NCBI GenBank assembly: GCA_900555035.1
Contig: USJX01000026.1
Location: forward strand, 1-35,127
Origin: an uncultured Prevotella sp.
Lineage (GTDB): Bacteria; Bacteroidota; Bacteroidia; Bacteroidales; Bacteroidaceae
DNA: 35,127 bases
Reading direction: 5' to 3'
A program made the position numbers and the translations under genes. The notes beneath the pieces are model-generated. The model saw only the letters and a program-made list of their open reading frames with translations. It was not told the DNA's origin and searched no databases. Positions 6,394 through 13,990 of the stretch are shown piece after piece (within the stretch, counting starts at the first letter, position 1; each line of letters opens with the position of its first letter).

Positions 6394-7857
6394 TTATTTC
6401 CCGATGCAAAAGTGCTTGAAGATGTTGTTCAGCGTTTCCTGGCTATTTATCTGGCCGCCAGTGATTTCGCCAAGCTCTTCCAGTACCATTTTCAAATCTT
6501 CGGCGATGATGTCACCGCTCATGCCGGCATCCATCGACTCCAATACTCGCTGCAGACTTTCGTTGGCTTTCGTCAACGCCTCGTAGTGGCGGGCACTCGT
6601 TATGATGACATCGTTCTCCGTAATCTCTGGAACATTGGCTATCTTTACCAGACATTCCTTGAGACCATCCATGTTGTAACCCAACTTGGCACTCATCGGA
6701 ACTATATTGAGTGTCTTCAATGGTTTTCCGCCACACTGGCTTTGGAACGCATTGAACGAGTTGAGACTTTCCGTCATAGCGTTGAATCCATTGATGTTCT
6801 CTTCATTATACTCCGTGATGTCGTCAAACTTGTTGATACCTAAGATTATATTCGGGCAGTCGTAGTCATTAATAATCTCCATAAACTCGTCCATGTCTTT
6901 ATCCTGCTGGTCATCATCTGTGCTTCCGTCGATGAGGTAGATGAGAATCTTGGCTTCCTTCATCTTCTGATAGGTGCGCTCTATGCCCAGCTGCTCCACC
7001 TTGTCGTCGGTGGATCGGATTCCTGCCGTGTCGATGAAGCGGAAGGTAATGCCGTCTATGTCTGTAGTGTCTTCGATGACGTCGCGGGTGGTGCCGTGGA
7101 TTTCGCTCACGATGGCTTTATCATCTTGCAGCAGACGGTTGAGAAGGGTGCTCTTGCCGGCGTTGGTCTTGCCCACGATGGCTACAGGGATGCCTTGCTT
7201 CAGGGCGTTGCCGGTTTCGAAGGAGTGGGCGAGGGTGGTTATCTTCTTCTCTATTTCCTCGGCCAGGGCGTGCAGCTCTGAGCGGTCGGCAAACTCCAGG
7301 TCCTCATGGTCGCTGAAATCCAGTTCCAGTTCGAGGAGTGAGGTCATTTTGAGGAGCTTTTCACGAAGGGTGGAGAGCTCGTTGCTGAAGTGACCCTTCA
7401 GTTGGCTCATCGCCATCTGGTGGGTTGCCTTGTTGGTGGAGGCGATGAGGTCGGCAACGGCTTCTGCCTGCGAGAGGTCCATCTTGCCGTTCATGAAGGC
7501 ACGTCGGGTGTATTCGCCCGGTTGTGCGTGGCGGCAACCTGCCTGTATCAGGCACTGCATCACTTGCTGCAGAATGTATCTGCTGCCGTGGCATGAAATC
7601 TCGGTGGAGTCTTCGCCGGTGTAGCTGTGGGGTGCCTTGAAGACACTTACCATCACGTCGTCGATGGTGTTGCCGTTTTTATCTTTTATTTCTCCGTAGT
7701 GGAGGGTGTTGGGCTTGGCATCGGTCAGGGATTTGCCGCTGGCTGCGGTGAAAACCTGGTCGGTGATGGTAATGGCGTTGCTGCCACTGAGTCGGATGAT
7801 TCCGATGGCGCCGCCAGCGGGTGTTGCCAGGGCACAGATACATTCTTCCTGATTCAT
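6394..7857 (-). CDS. mnmE: tRNA modification GTPase MnmE
   Basis: MnmE works with MnmG to place the carboxymethylaminomethyl group on the wobble uridine (C5 of U34) of tRNAs. The 487-residue protein has the N-terminal folate-binding domain (MNQEECICALATPAGGAIGIIRLSG), a central GTPase with GKTNAGKS (229-236), TTRD (256-259), DTAG (276-279) and a NKFD specificity motif, and the terminal FCIGK with its conserved Cys. About 30 extra residues after NKFD (EYNEENINGFNAM...) lengthen the G domain compared with E. coli. It lies 12 bp after the nucleoside phosphorylase gene on the same strand, so the two are probably co-transcribed. It is intact. Confidence 0.97.
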   Translation of the reverse strand: MNQEECICALATPAGGAIGIIRLSGSNAITITDQVFTAASGKSLTDAKPNTLHYGEIKDKNGNTIDDVMVSVFKAPHSYTGEDSTEISCHGSRYILQQVMQCLIQAGCRHAQPGEYTRRAFMNGKMDLSQAEAVADLIASTNKATHQMAMSQLKGHFSNELSTLREKLLKMTSLLELELDFSDHEDLEFADRSELHALAEEIEKKITTLAHSFETGNALKQGIPVAIVGKTNAGKSTLLNRLLQDDKAIVSEIHGTTRDVIEDTTDIDGITFRFIDTAGIRSTDDKVEQLGIERTYQKMKEAKILIYLIDGSTDDDQQDKDMDEFMEIINDYDCPNIILGINKFDDITEYNEENINGFNAMTESLNSFNAFQSQCGGKPLKTLNIVPMSAKLGYNMDGLKECLVKIANVPEITENDVIITSARHYEALTKANESLQRVLESMDAGMSGDIIAEDLKMVLEELGEITGGQINSQETLNNIFKHFCIGK

Positions 7858-7869
7858 TTTCCTTTTACT

Positions 7870-8742
7870 TTAAATTCTATCTAATACTACTTTTATCAAG
7901 TTGTCGATGGTGCTCTTGTAGCCCGTGTTGGCCTTCTTGGTGCGGCGGTTGGCAATGACCATGCAGCAGGTTAATGCCTTGTGGCCCAAGAGGAGGGATA
8001 GTCCGGCTAGAGCGGAGCTTTCCATCTCGAAATTGTTGATTTTTAATCCGTTATGCTCGAATGTTTCTATCTTTGCATTAAGCTCTGGGTCGGCGAGTGG
8101 GGCACGCAGTTCTCTGCCTTGCGGACCGTAGAAACCGCCGCAGGCGATGGTGATTCCTCGAACCATGTCGTCGCCGGCTATCTGATTGAGCAGTTGCGGG
8201 TCGTTATCTACACAGTATGGATTGCCTATCTGGTCCACCCATTTTACCTGGCGCTTGAACTCTGCCTCTGTTTCGAGGTCGCAGATTTCGTTGCGGCGGG
8301 CGTAGAAGTTGATGAGGCCGTCGAAGCCGATGCTCTTCTGCGATGCTACGAAGGTTCCGGCTGGGCATTCTGGCTGCAGACCGCCGCAGGTGCCGATGCG
8401 CACGAGGGTGAGGGTGGTGTGCTCGGGTTTCTCGGTGCGGGTGGTGAAGTCGATGTTCTTCAAGGCATCGAGTTCGTTGACCACGATATCGATGTTGTCG
8501 CAGCCGATTCCGGTGCTCTGCACGGTGATTCGCTTGCCTTTATAGGTGCCGGTGATGGCGTGGAACTCTCGGCTTGAAACCTCGCATTCCTGCTGCTCGA
8601 AGTGGGATGCTACGAGGGCTACGCGACCTGGGTCGCCTACTAGGATTACTTTATCTGCCACTTGTTCTGGGCGGAGGTGGAGGTGGAAGCAGCTTCCATC
8701 CTCATTGATAATCAATTCTGATTCTGCAAAATACTTGCTCAT
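7870..8742 (-). CDS. Nucleoside phosphorylase (PNP/UDP family)
   Basis: The 290-residue protein belongs to the purine nucleoside/uridine phosphorylase superfamily, which splits nucleosides with phosphate to a base and ribose-1-phosphate. Seen motifs are VGDPGRV (phosphate site), GTYKGKRITV, STGIG, IGTCGGLQ, and NFEMESSALAGLS, the ribose-binding Glu-Met-Glu of the family. Whether uridine or a purine nucleoside is preferred cannot be read with confidence; Bacteroidota proteins of this length are often annotated as uridine phosphorylase-like. It is the first gene of a two-gene unit with mnmE, linking salvage and tRNA modification by position only. A -7-like box lies at 8831-8838. Confidence 0.88.
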   Translation of the reverse strand: MSKYFAESELIINEDGSCFHLHLRPEQVADKVILVGDPGRVALVASHFEQQECEVSSREFHAITGTYKGKRITVQSTGIGCDNIDIVVNELDALKNIDFTTRTEKPEHTTLTLVRIGTCGGLQPECPAGTFVASQKSIGFDGLINFYARRNEICDLETEAEFKRQVKWVDQIGNPYCVDNDPQLLNQIAGDDMVRGITIACGGFYGPQGRELRAPLADPELNAKIETFEHNGLKINNFEMESSALAGLSLLLGHKALTCCMVIANRRTKKANTGYKSTIDNLIKVVLDRI

Positions 8743-8830
8743 GGTTATTACTAATTAAGTTCGACTTATATAGCATATGATTTTATCTTGTGCATTTCTA
8801 TTTATTACTTATTTTATTATTTTAAGTACA

Positions 8831-8838
8831 CAAAGATA
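8831..8838 (-). promoter_or_regulatory. Probable -7 box for the phosphorylase-mnmE unit
   Basis: On the minus strand the sequence is TATCTTTG, an exact TAnnTTTG match, 89 bp before the ATG at 8742. No good TTTG is found 19-21 bp upstream, so the -33 half is weak. Confidence 0.45.
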
Positions 8839-8886
8839 CAAATAATTTTCAGAATATCCGAAATTCATTAGAAATGTTTAACAAAT

Positions 8887-8921
8887 AAAAGCGGGTTGAC
8901 ACAAAACGTCAACCCGCTTTT
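8887..8921 (-). terminator. Perfect 14-bp stem, bidirectional terminator candidate
   Basis: AAAAGCGGGTTGAC (8887-8900) and GTCAACCCGCTTTT (8908-8921) form an uninterrupted stem around a 7-nt loop. On the minus strand it is followed by a T-rich stretch. It would insulate the phosphorylase promoter from transcription arriving across the repeat region. Confidence 0.65.
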
Positions 8922-8949
8922 AGCAGTTTTATCTTATCAACCTTGCTTG

Positions 8950-9053
8950 CTGCGGATTTCAAATCCGCAGGGCGTGAATAGGTTGGGACCTTTTTTACGC
9001 CGGATTTCAAATCCGTCGGGACGCCTGGCGGGTTGCGTTTTCAAATCCGTCGG
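8950..9053. repeat. REP-like composite of GGATTTCAAATCC palindromes (copy 1)
   Basis: A palindrome CTGCGGATTT-C-AAATCCGCAG lies at 8950-8970, a second (CGCCGGATTTCAAATCCGTCGG) at 8998-9019, and a degenerate third ending TCAAATCCGTCGG at 9053. Between the first two sits a spacer with AGGTTGGGACCTTTTTT; after the second comes GGACGCCTGGCGG. The same order, spacer and tail recur at 26989-27130, so the unit is a dispersed composite element rather than chance palindromes. Confidence 0.7.
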
Positions 9054-9054
9054 T

Positions 9055-9315
9055 TTTTTTTCTTCATCGGATTACGCGGAGTTAACGGAACATTCTTGCT
9101 CTACGGATTACGCACGGAATTTAAACGGATTTGGCCTTGCGGCCATTGGGCTAGCGCATAATCATTGCTCTAGCCCCGTAGCTATAAGCCTCTTAGTGCA
9201 AGCTTTAGGGGGTATCGCCACGACCGTCAGGTCGAGTTTCCGTTTAAAATCCGTGCGTAATCCGAGGAAGGCGGTTAAGGTTCCGATTCATCCGCGTAAT
9301 CCGATGAAGAAAAAC
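9055..9315. repeat. 250-bp structured inverted-repeat element (MITE-like or structured RNA)
   Basis: The outer arms TCTTCATCGGATTACGCGGA (9061-9080) and its complement ending at 9310 are identical over 20 bp, extended by T/A runs. A second block, CGGATTACGCACGGA plus TTTAAACGGA (about 9104-9129), pairs with its complement at about 9238-9264. Inside are three small hairpins: GGCC-TTGC-GGCC (9133-9144), GGGCTAG...CTAGCCC (9148-9176) and CGACC-GTCA-GGTCG (9221-9234). No plausible protein is encoded. It looks like a non-autonomous mobile element or a branched RNA. No clean target duplication is visible. Confidence 0.55.
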
Positions 9316-9341
9316 AATGAAGAAAAACAATGAAGAAAATG

Positions 9342-9378
9342 AAATAGGGTGTGTAATAAGTCAATGACGCACCCTATT
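9342..9378 (-). terminator. Terminator of the ACT-PFL operon
   Basis: AAATAGGGTGTGT (9342-9354) pairs with ACGCACCCTATTT (9366-9378) over 13 positions with one G-U, 28 bp past the PFL stop on the minus strand. The T-tract on the minus strand is moderate (CATTTTC). Confidence 0.6.
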
Positions 9379-9406
9379 TCTAGCTATTATATCTTGAAAA
9401 TCCTGC

Positions 9407-10771
9407 TTAGTTCTTGAAGCTGTGGATAGGGGCAGGGATTCTGCCTACACGGTTCACGAAATCGGAGCAGCTGAACTTATTTACCGGCATGATTGGCGCA
9501 TAACCCAAGAGACCACCGAAATCTACGGTGTCGCCTACCTTCATTCCCACTACAGGGATGATGCGCACGGCTGTGGTCTTCTGGTTCACCATACCAATGG
9601 CAGCCTCATCGGCTATGATGCCCGAAATGGTGGTGGCTGGAGTGTCGCCAGGGATGGCTATCATATCCAAACCTACTGAGCATACGCAGGTCATCGCCTC
9701 CAACTTCTCAATGGTCAGCGCACCAGCCTCTACGGCATTGATCATGCCCTGGTCCTCAGATACAGGGATGAAGGCACCGCTCAAACCGCCTACGTAAGAG
9801 GAAGCCATGATTCCACCCTTCTTCACCTGGTCGTTCAGCAAGGCAAGGGCGGCTGTAGTACCAGGGGCACCGGCACGCTCCAGTCCGATAAGTTCCAGAA
9901 TATCAGCTACACTGTCGCCGATGGCTGGAGTAGGAGCCAGAGAGAGGTCGATGATTCCGAATGGTACGTTGAGTCGGCGGGAAGCCTCCTTGGCTACCAA
10001 CTGACCTACACGGGTAATCTTGAAGGCTGTGCGCTTGATGGTCTCGCAGAGTACCTCGAAGCTCTCGCCCTTCACCTGCTCCAATGCATATTTTACCACA
10101 CCTGGTCCACTGACACCTACGCTCACTACGGCATCGGCCTCAGAAACACCATGGAAGGCACCTGCCATGAATGGGTTGTCATCCGGTGCATTACAGAGCA
10201 CCACGAGCTTGGCGCAACCCAGGGAACCCTTGTCCTTGGTAGCCTCGGCAGTATCCTTCACGATTTCACCCAGCAGGCGCACGGCGTCCATGTTGATTCC
10301 GGTCTTGGTAGAACCCACGTTCACGGAACTGCAGATGAAATCGGTCTGTGCCATCGCCTGAGGGATGGAACGGATGAGGAGTTCATCGCTCTTGCTCATA
10401 CCCTTGCTCACGATGGCTGAGTAGCCGCCCAGGAAGTTGACACCCAGCTCCTTGGCACACTTGTCCAGGGTCTTGGCTATCTTCACGTAGTCGTCGGTAG
10501 TCTTGCAGGCCGAACCGCCTACCAGGGCGATAGGAGTGATGGAGATGCGCTTGTTGACGATAGGCACACCGTATTCCTTAGAAATATCCTCACCAGTCTT
10601 CACCAGGTTCTTGGCAAGACGGGTTATCTTGTTATAGATGTTCTCACAGAGCTGGTCGAGATCGGAAGTGGCACAATCCAGGAGGTTGATACCCATGGTG
10701 ATGGTGCGCACGTCGAAGTTCTCCTGCTCAATCATCTTGTTGGTTTCAATTACCTCAGATATATTGATCAT
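9407..10771 (-). CDS. PFL family protein (UPF0210)
   Basis: The 454-residue protein matches the UPF0210 family, named for its pyruvate formate-lyase-like fold and of unknown reaction. Recognised stretches are MINISEVIETNKMI, RTITMGINLLDC, ITPIALVGGS, FLGGYSAIVSKGMS, VNVGSTKTGINMDAV, and DLSLAPTPAIGDSVADILE. Length is typical and the frame is unbroken. The partner is always the small ACT protein, which lies upstream here on the same strand with a 61-bp gap. The ACT subunit suggests response to an amino acid, but the substrate is not known to me. I see no glycyl-radical motif, so calling it a formate lyase would be unsafe. Confidence 0.93.
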   Translation of the reverse strand: MINISEVIETNKMIEQENFDVRTITMGINLLDCATSDLDQLCENIYNKITRLAKNLVKTGEDISKEYGVPIVNKRISITPIALVGGSACKTTDDYVKIAKTLDKCAKELGVNFLGGYSAIVSKGMSKSDELLIRSIPQAMAQTDFICSSVNVGSTKTGINMDAVRLLGEIVKDTAEATKDKGSLGCAKLVVLCNAPDDNPFMAGAFHGVSEADAVVSVGVSGPGVVKYALEQVKGESFEVLCETIKRTAFKITRVGQLVAKEASRRLNVPFGIIDLSLAPTPAIGDSVADILELIGLERAGAPGTTAALALLNDQVKKGGIMASSYVGGLSGAFIPVSEDQGMINAVEAGALTIEKLEAMTCVCSVGLDMIAIPGDTPATTISGIIADEAAIGMVNQKTTAVRIIPVVGMKVGDTVDFGGLLGYAPIMPVNKFSCSDFVNRVGRIPAPIHSFKN

Positions 10772-10832
10772 TTTCCTTCTATTGACTTTAAAAATGAATA
10801 ACTTTTATAGATGAATCACCCGGCAGAATCAC

Positions 10833-11105
10833 TTAGATGCGGTGCATCATGTTGAAGATTTCCTCGCGCTGGCATTTTACCTGCACGCCGATGCTGGTGC
10901 CAAGCTCAGCGAGTTCATCAGCAACGGTTTCGAAAGATGTGTTCATCTTACCCATATCGACAATCATCATCATGTTGAAATACTCCTGCACGATGGTCTG
11001 GGAGATATCGAGGATGTTGACGTCTTTCTCTGCCAAATAGGTGCAAACCTTGGCGATGATACCTTTGGTATCCTTGCCCACTACTGTAATAATCGTTCTG
11101 TTCAT
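10833..11105 (-). CDS. ACT domain protein (UPF0237)
   Basis: The 90-residue protein is one complete ACT domain. MNRTIITVVGKDTKGIIAKV carries the GKD..GI ligand loop, followed by a helix, then EKDVNILDISQTIVQEYFNMMMIVDM and the second helix. ACT domains bind amino acids and regulate enzymes. Proteins of this family stand next to UPF0210 genes in many bacteria, as here. It is first in the operon, behind a strong promoter at 11139-11171. Confidence 0.92.
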   Translation of the reverse strand: MNRTIITVVGKDTKGIIAKVCTYLAEKDVNILDISQTIVQEYFNMMMIVDMGKMNTSFETVADELAELGTSIGVQVKCQREEIFNMMHRI

Positions 11106-11138
11106 GTAATAAATTCTTTAAATGGAATGTTTAATGCT

Positions 11139-11171
11139 GCAAATTTACAACTATTTTGGGAGACTACCAAA
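11139..11171 (-). promoter_or_regulatory. Promoter of the ACT-PFL operon
   Basis: On the minus strand TTTG (11171-11168) and TAAATTTGC (11147-11139) are separated by 20 bp, an excellent Bacteroidota promoter, 34 bp before the ATG at 11105. Confidence 0.75.
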
Positions 11172-11183
11172 TATAAAATAAGA

Positions 11184-11216
11184 AAACTTGCAAAATGAGT
11201 GACATTTTGCAAGTTT
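11184..11216 (-). terminator. Terminator of mltG
   Basis: AAACTTGCAAAATG (11184-11197) and CATTTTGCAAGTTT (11203-11216) form a perfect 14-bp stem with a 5-nt loop. On the minus strand it follows the mltG stop (11283) by about 65 bp and leads into TTCTTATTTTA. Confidence 0.75.
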
Positions 11217-11282
11217 CCCTATGATTCTTCTATTAATTGTGTATGTTTTGGGAATTATCATGCAGGTTTTCTGAACGGAAGC

Positions 11283-12338
11283 CTACTTGATTCCTCTTTC
11301 ATTGAGTGCCTTGGTGTATTTCGCCGCATTCTGCTGGTGCTCCTGATAGGTGCGGGCGAAGTTGTGGGTACCGCTGAAATCTTCCTTGGCGCACATGTAG
11401 ATGTACTCGTGCTTTACGTGGTTGAGCACGGCGTCGATGCCTGCCACCGACGGGATGCGGATAGGACCAGGAGGAAGTCCAGGGTTCTTGTACGTATTAT
11501 ACGGGCTCTTGATACTCAGCAGGTTGTTGTAGATGCGCTTCAGACCAAACTGCTTCCAGGCGAACTTGATGGTTGGGTCTGCCTGCAGCGGCATTCCTTC
11601 GGGATATTCGGCGTTGCGCAGCATCAGTCGGTTGTAATACATGCCGGCAATCATCGGCTTCTCGGCGTTGTTGGCGGTTTCCTCATCCACGATGCTCGCC
11701 AGGGTGATGACCTCTACCGGGGTGAGGTTCATCGCCTTCGCCTTCTGGGTGCGCTCGAAGTTCCAGAACTTGTTGCTCTCCTTCTTCATCCTATCCAGCA
11801 GTTTGCCGATGGATACGTTCCAGTAGATATCGTAGGTGTTGGGGATGAACATGCAGGCGATGGTGGCGGTGTCGTAGCCATACTTCTCACAGGTAGCCTC
11901 ATCGGTGAGCGCCTTGCGGATTTCCAGGCTGTCGAGCATCAGTTTCTTGCTGAGTTCGGCTGAGAGCTTGTCGATGGTGCGCACAGAAGGCACGGTGAGG
12001 TTCATCGGTTCCTGGAGTCCGTTCTTCAGATGTCTCCACACCTTGAAGGCTCCGTCTCCGGGATGGATGGCGTAGCGGCCGGTGCGGATGTGGTCTGCGT
12101 AGCCCGAATGATGGGTGAGCGTACGGAACGCCTGCATCGGGATGCTCTTGGCGAAGGGTTCCACCTTATTATATACCGAGTCGATGTTATCGTCGGTGTC
12201 GATATACACATACTTGGTTTCGCTGCTTTTCGAGAACGCCGAGAAGCAGTAGAGATAACCTATGCAGGCAATGGCCGCCACGCAGCCGATGGCCCCATAG
12301 AGATAAAACTTAGAAACTGACTTTTTTTTCATTTTCAT
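11283..12338 (-). CDS. mltG: Endolytic murein transglycosylase MltG
   Basis: MltG cuts nascent glycan strands at the inner membrane and sets their length. The 351-residue protein has a basic N-terminus and one membrane helix (residues about 11-33). A LysM-like region follows, then the YceG catalytic domain with TLASIVDEET (catalytic Glu region, residues 212-221), EKPMIAGMYYNRL, GMPLQADPTIKFA and LPPGPIRIPS. E. coli has ASIVEKET at the catalytic site; here the first Glu is Asp and the second is kept (E220), which I believe is a usual Bacteroidota form. It is transcribed alone from the promoter at 12365-12396. Confidence 0.93.
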   Translation of the reverse strand: MKMKKKSVSKFYLYGAIGCVAAIACIGYLYCFSAFSKSSETKYVYIDTDDNIDSVYNKVEPFAKSIPMQAFRTLTHHSGYADHIRTGRYAIHPGDGAFKVWRHLKNGLQEPMNLTVPSVRTIDKLSAELSKKLMLDSLEIRKALTDEATCEKYGYDTATIACMFIPNTYDIYWNVSIGKLLDRMKKESNKFWNFERTQKAKAMNLTPVEVITLASIVDEETANNAEKPMIAGMYYNRLMLRNAEYPEGMPLQADPTIKFAWKQFGLKRIYNNLLSIKSPYNTYKNPGLPPGPIRIPSVAGIDAVLNHVKHEYIYMCAKEDFSGTHNFARTYQEHQQNAAKYTKALNERGIK

Positions 12339-12364
12339 TTTTCCAATTTAAAAACTATTTCGGT

Positions 12365-12396
12365 GCAAAAGTACAGTAAAAATACCAAATAGCAAA
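12365..12396 (-). promoter_or_regulatory. Promoter of mltG
   Basis: On the minus strand TTTG (12396-12393) and TACTTTTGC (12373-12365) are 19 bp apart. The start of transcription would be near 12358, about 20 bp before the ATG. The intergenic space is shared with the divergent CBM20-HAD gene. Confidence 0.75.
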
Positions 12397-12457
12397 GTGT
12401 TGGCAATTAAAATAGGTTAATTCCCGTTTTCTTTATCCGTGGTATGAAGTTTTTCAT

Positions 12458-12466
12458 TATCTTTGC
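12458..12466 (+). promoter_or_regulatory. -7 box of the CBM20-HAD gene
   Basis: TATCTTTGC is an exact -7 element. The -33 region has only TTTA at the right distance. The box touches an in-frame ATG at 12467, which would lie upstream of the transcription start, so that ATG cannot be the real start. Confidence 0.6.
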
Positions 12467-12502
12467 ATGGTAAAAATGATAGATTTAATACGGAATGAAG
12501 AT

Positions 12503-13939
12503 ATGAAAATGAAATTTACGATAGCCTATAAGGCGGAGTGGGGTGAGTCGGTGCATGCTGACATCACCTTCTTCTCGCGCGACGGAAAGCGTGAGACGCT
12601 AGATCTTGCACTGAACACGGCAGACGGTTATCACTGGCTGGCGGAGACGCATGCCCGGCAGAACCGCCATCATCCTTACAATGCCATCGCCTATTATTAT
12701 AAGGTGGTGGACGGCAAGGGTGCCCTGAGAAGAAGGGAGTCGGTGCGCTCGCCCCGTGCCTACACTTACGACGCCAACATGAACTATATTTTTTCTGACT
12801 TCTGGCTCGACGACGAGGTGGAACTGACGGGCGAGGTGTCTAACTATACGCAGCCTGCCCAGTGGAAGGGCGACGAGGTGGCAAGACTACCTATCTTCGA
12901 GCAGACCGTGATTTTCAAGGTTTCCGCTCCACGCCTGCATGAGAACGAGGCACTGGGACTGCTGGGCAACCATCCTACCCTGGGCGAATGGAACACCGAC
13001 CATTATCTGCCGATGACCCATCTGAAGGGCGACGACTGGGTGCTCTCGGTGAACGTGATGGCGCTGGAATCGCCACTGGAATATAAATATGTGGTGGTGG
13101 ATGCGGAGACGAAGGCCTTCAAGCGCTGGGAGTATGGCGAGAACCGGACCATGGGCACGGACTACGCCTACGGACAGGTGAAGGAGGAAAATTCCTACAC
13201 CACGGGTGCGCCCGACGAGGTGCGCCTCTTTACCAACGATATGTGCGTGCTGCATGGCGGCGATTTCAGGGTAAAGAGAATGTCGCCTGATGCGCAGTTT
13301 AACTACGATACTTATATCTTCGATCTGGACGGCACGCTGCTCTCCACGCTGCAGGATTTGGCAGCGAGCTGCAACTACGCCCTGAAGAAGAACGGAATGC
13401 CCGAAAGAACCCTGGATGAGGTGCGCCGCTTTGTGGGCAACGGCGTGAAGCTGCTCATGATCCGTGCCGTGCCGGATGGCGAGAAGAACGAGAAGTTTGA
13501 GAAGGCGTATGCAGATTTCCGCCAGCATTACATGATGCATAATCTTGACACTACGGAGCCTTACAAGGGTGTGATGGAGATGCTGAGGGAACTGAAAGAC
13601 AGGGGCAAGCAGATTGCCGTGGTGAGCAACAAGTTTTATGCGGCAACGCAGGCATTGTGCCGTCATTTCTTCGGCGACCTGGTAGAGGTGGCGATTGGCG
13701 AGCGTGAGGACATCAGGAAGAAACCGGCTCCAGATACCGTGAACGAAGCCTTGCGCCAGTTGCACGCCGATAGAGACGGGGCGGTTTACATAGGCGACAG
13801 CGACGTGGATGTAATGACGGCGAAGAACAGCGGAATGCCGTGCATCAGTGTGCTCTGGGGTTTCCGTGATTTGGATTTCCTCATCGCCCATGGTGCCCAT
13901 ATCTTCGTTTCATCACCCGGACAGATTGCGGGAATATAA
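12503..13939 (+). CDS. Two CBM20 starch-binding domains fused to a HAD phosphatase
   Basis: This 478-residue protein (start 12503; ATG 12467 abuts the -7 box) is an unusual fusion. Residues about 3-100 and 134-225 are CBM20-like starch-binding domains; the second is clear, with LGEW (160-163), EYKYVV (193) and WEYGENR (209). They match the paired N-terminal domains of Bacteroidota amylomaltase (MalQ, GH77). Where GH77 should start, residues 270-478 form a HAD phosphatase of the phosphoglycolate phosphatase type with all four motifs: FDLDGT (D274, D276), VVSNK (S375), KKPAPD (K406/407) and GDSDVD (about 431-436). All catalytic residues are present. A phosphatase tethered to alpha-glucan suggests removal of phosphate from glycogen or its breakdown products, as laforin (CBM20 plus phosphatase) does in animals. 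Function is inferred; glgB lies 3 kb downstream. Confidence 0.85.
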   Translation: MKMKFTIAYKAEWGESVHADITFFSRDGKRETLDLALNTADGYHWLAETHARQNRHHPYNAIAYYYKVVDGKGALRRRESVRSPRAYTYDANMNYIFSDFWLDDEVELTGEVSNYTQPAQWKGDEVARLPIFEQTVIFKVSAPRLHENEALGLLGNHPTLGEWNTDHYLPMTHLKGDDWVLSVNVMALESPLEYKYVVVDAETKAFKRWEYGENRTMGTDYAYGQVKEENSYTTGAPDEVRLFTNDMCVLHGGDFRVKRMSPDAQFNYDTYIFDLDGTLLSTLQDLAASCNYALKKNGMPERTLDEVRRFVGNGVKLLMIRAVPDGEKNEKFEKAYADFRQHYMMHNLDTTEPYKGVMEMLRELKDRGKQIAVVSNKFYAATQALCRHFFGDLVEVAIGEREDIRKKPAPDTVNEALRQLHADRDGAVYIGDSDVDVMTAKNSGMPCISVLWGFRDLDFLIAHGAHIFVSSPGQIAGI

Positions 13940-13956
13940 ACATTTCTGGAATATAA

Positions 13957-13990
13957 AAAGCACGTCCCTTTGTGGGGCGTGCTTGTTTTT
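13957..13990. terminator. Terminator between CBM20-HAD and LytTR genes
   Basis: AAGCACGTCCC (13958-13968) pairs with GGGGCGTGCTT (13974-13984) over 11 positions with one G-U, followed by GTTTTT. It begins 18 bp past the CBM20-HAD stop and overlaps the end of the convergent LytTR gene, so it may serve both. Confidence 0.75.

Noticed and set aside
8950..9053. CRISPR array from repeated GGATTTCAAATCC units
   Set aside because: Only two or three palindromic units, with conserved rather than variable spacers and no cas genes; they fit REP elements.
8896..9333. Plus-strand frame of 145 codons in the repeat region
   Set aside because: It runs through the REP-like palindromes and the 250-bp inverted repeat, with repeated SNPQG/SNPSG text caused by the DNA repeats; no protein family.
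12467..12502. Upstream start (ATG 12467) for the CBM20-HAD gene
   Set aside because: The ATG touches the -7 box TATCTTTGC (12458-12466), so it precedes the transcription start; the CBM20 domain begins at MKFTIAYK.
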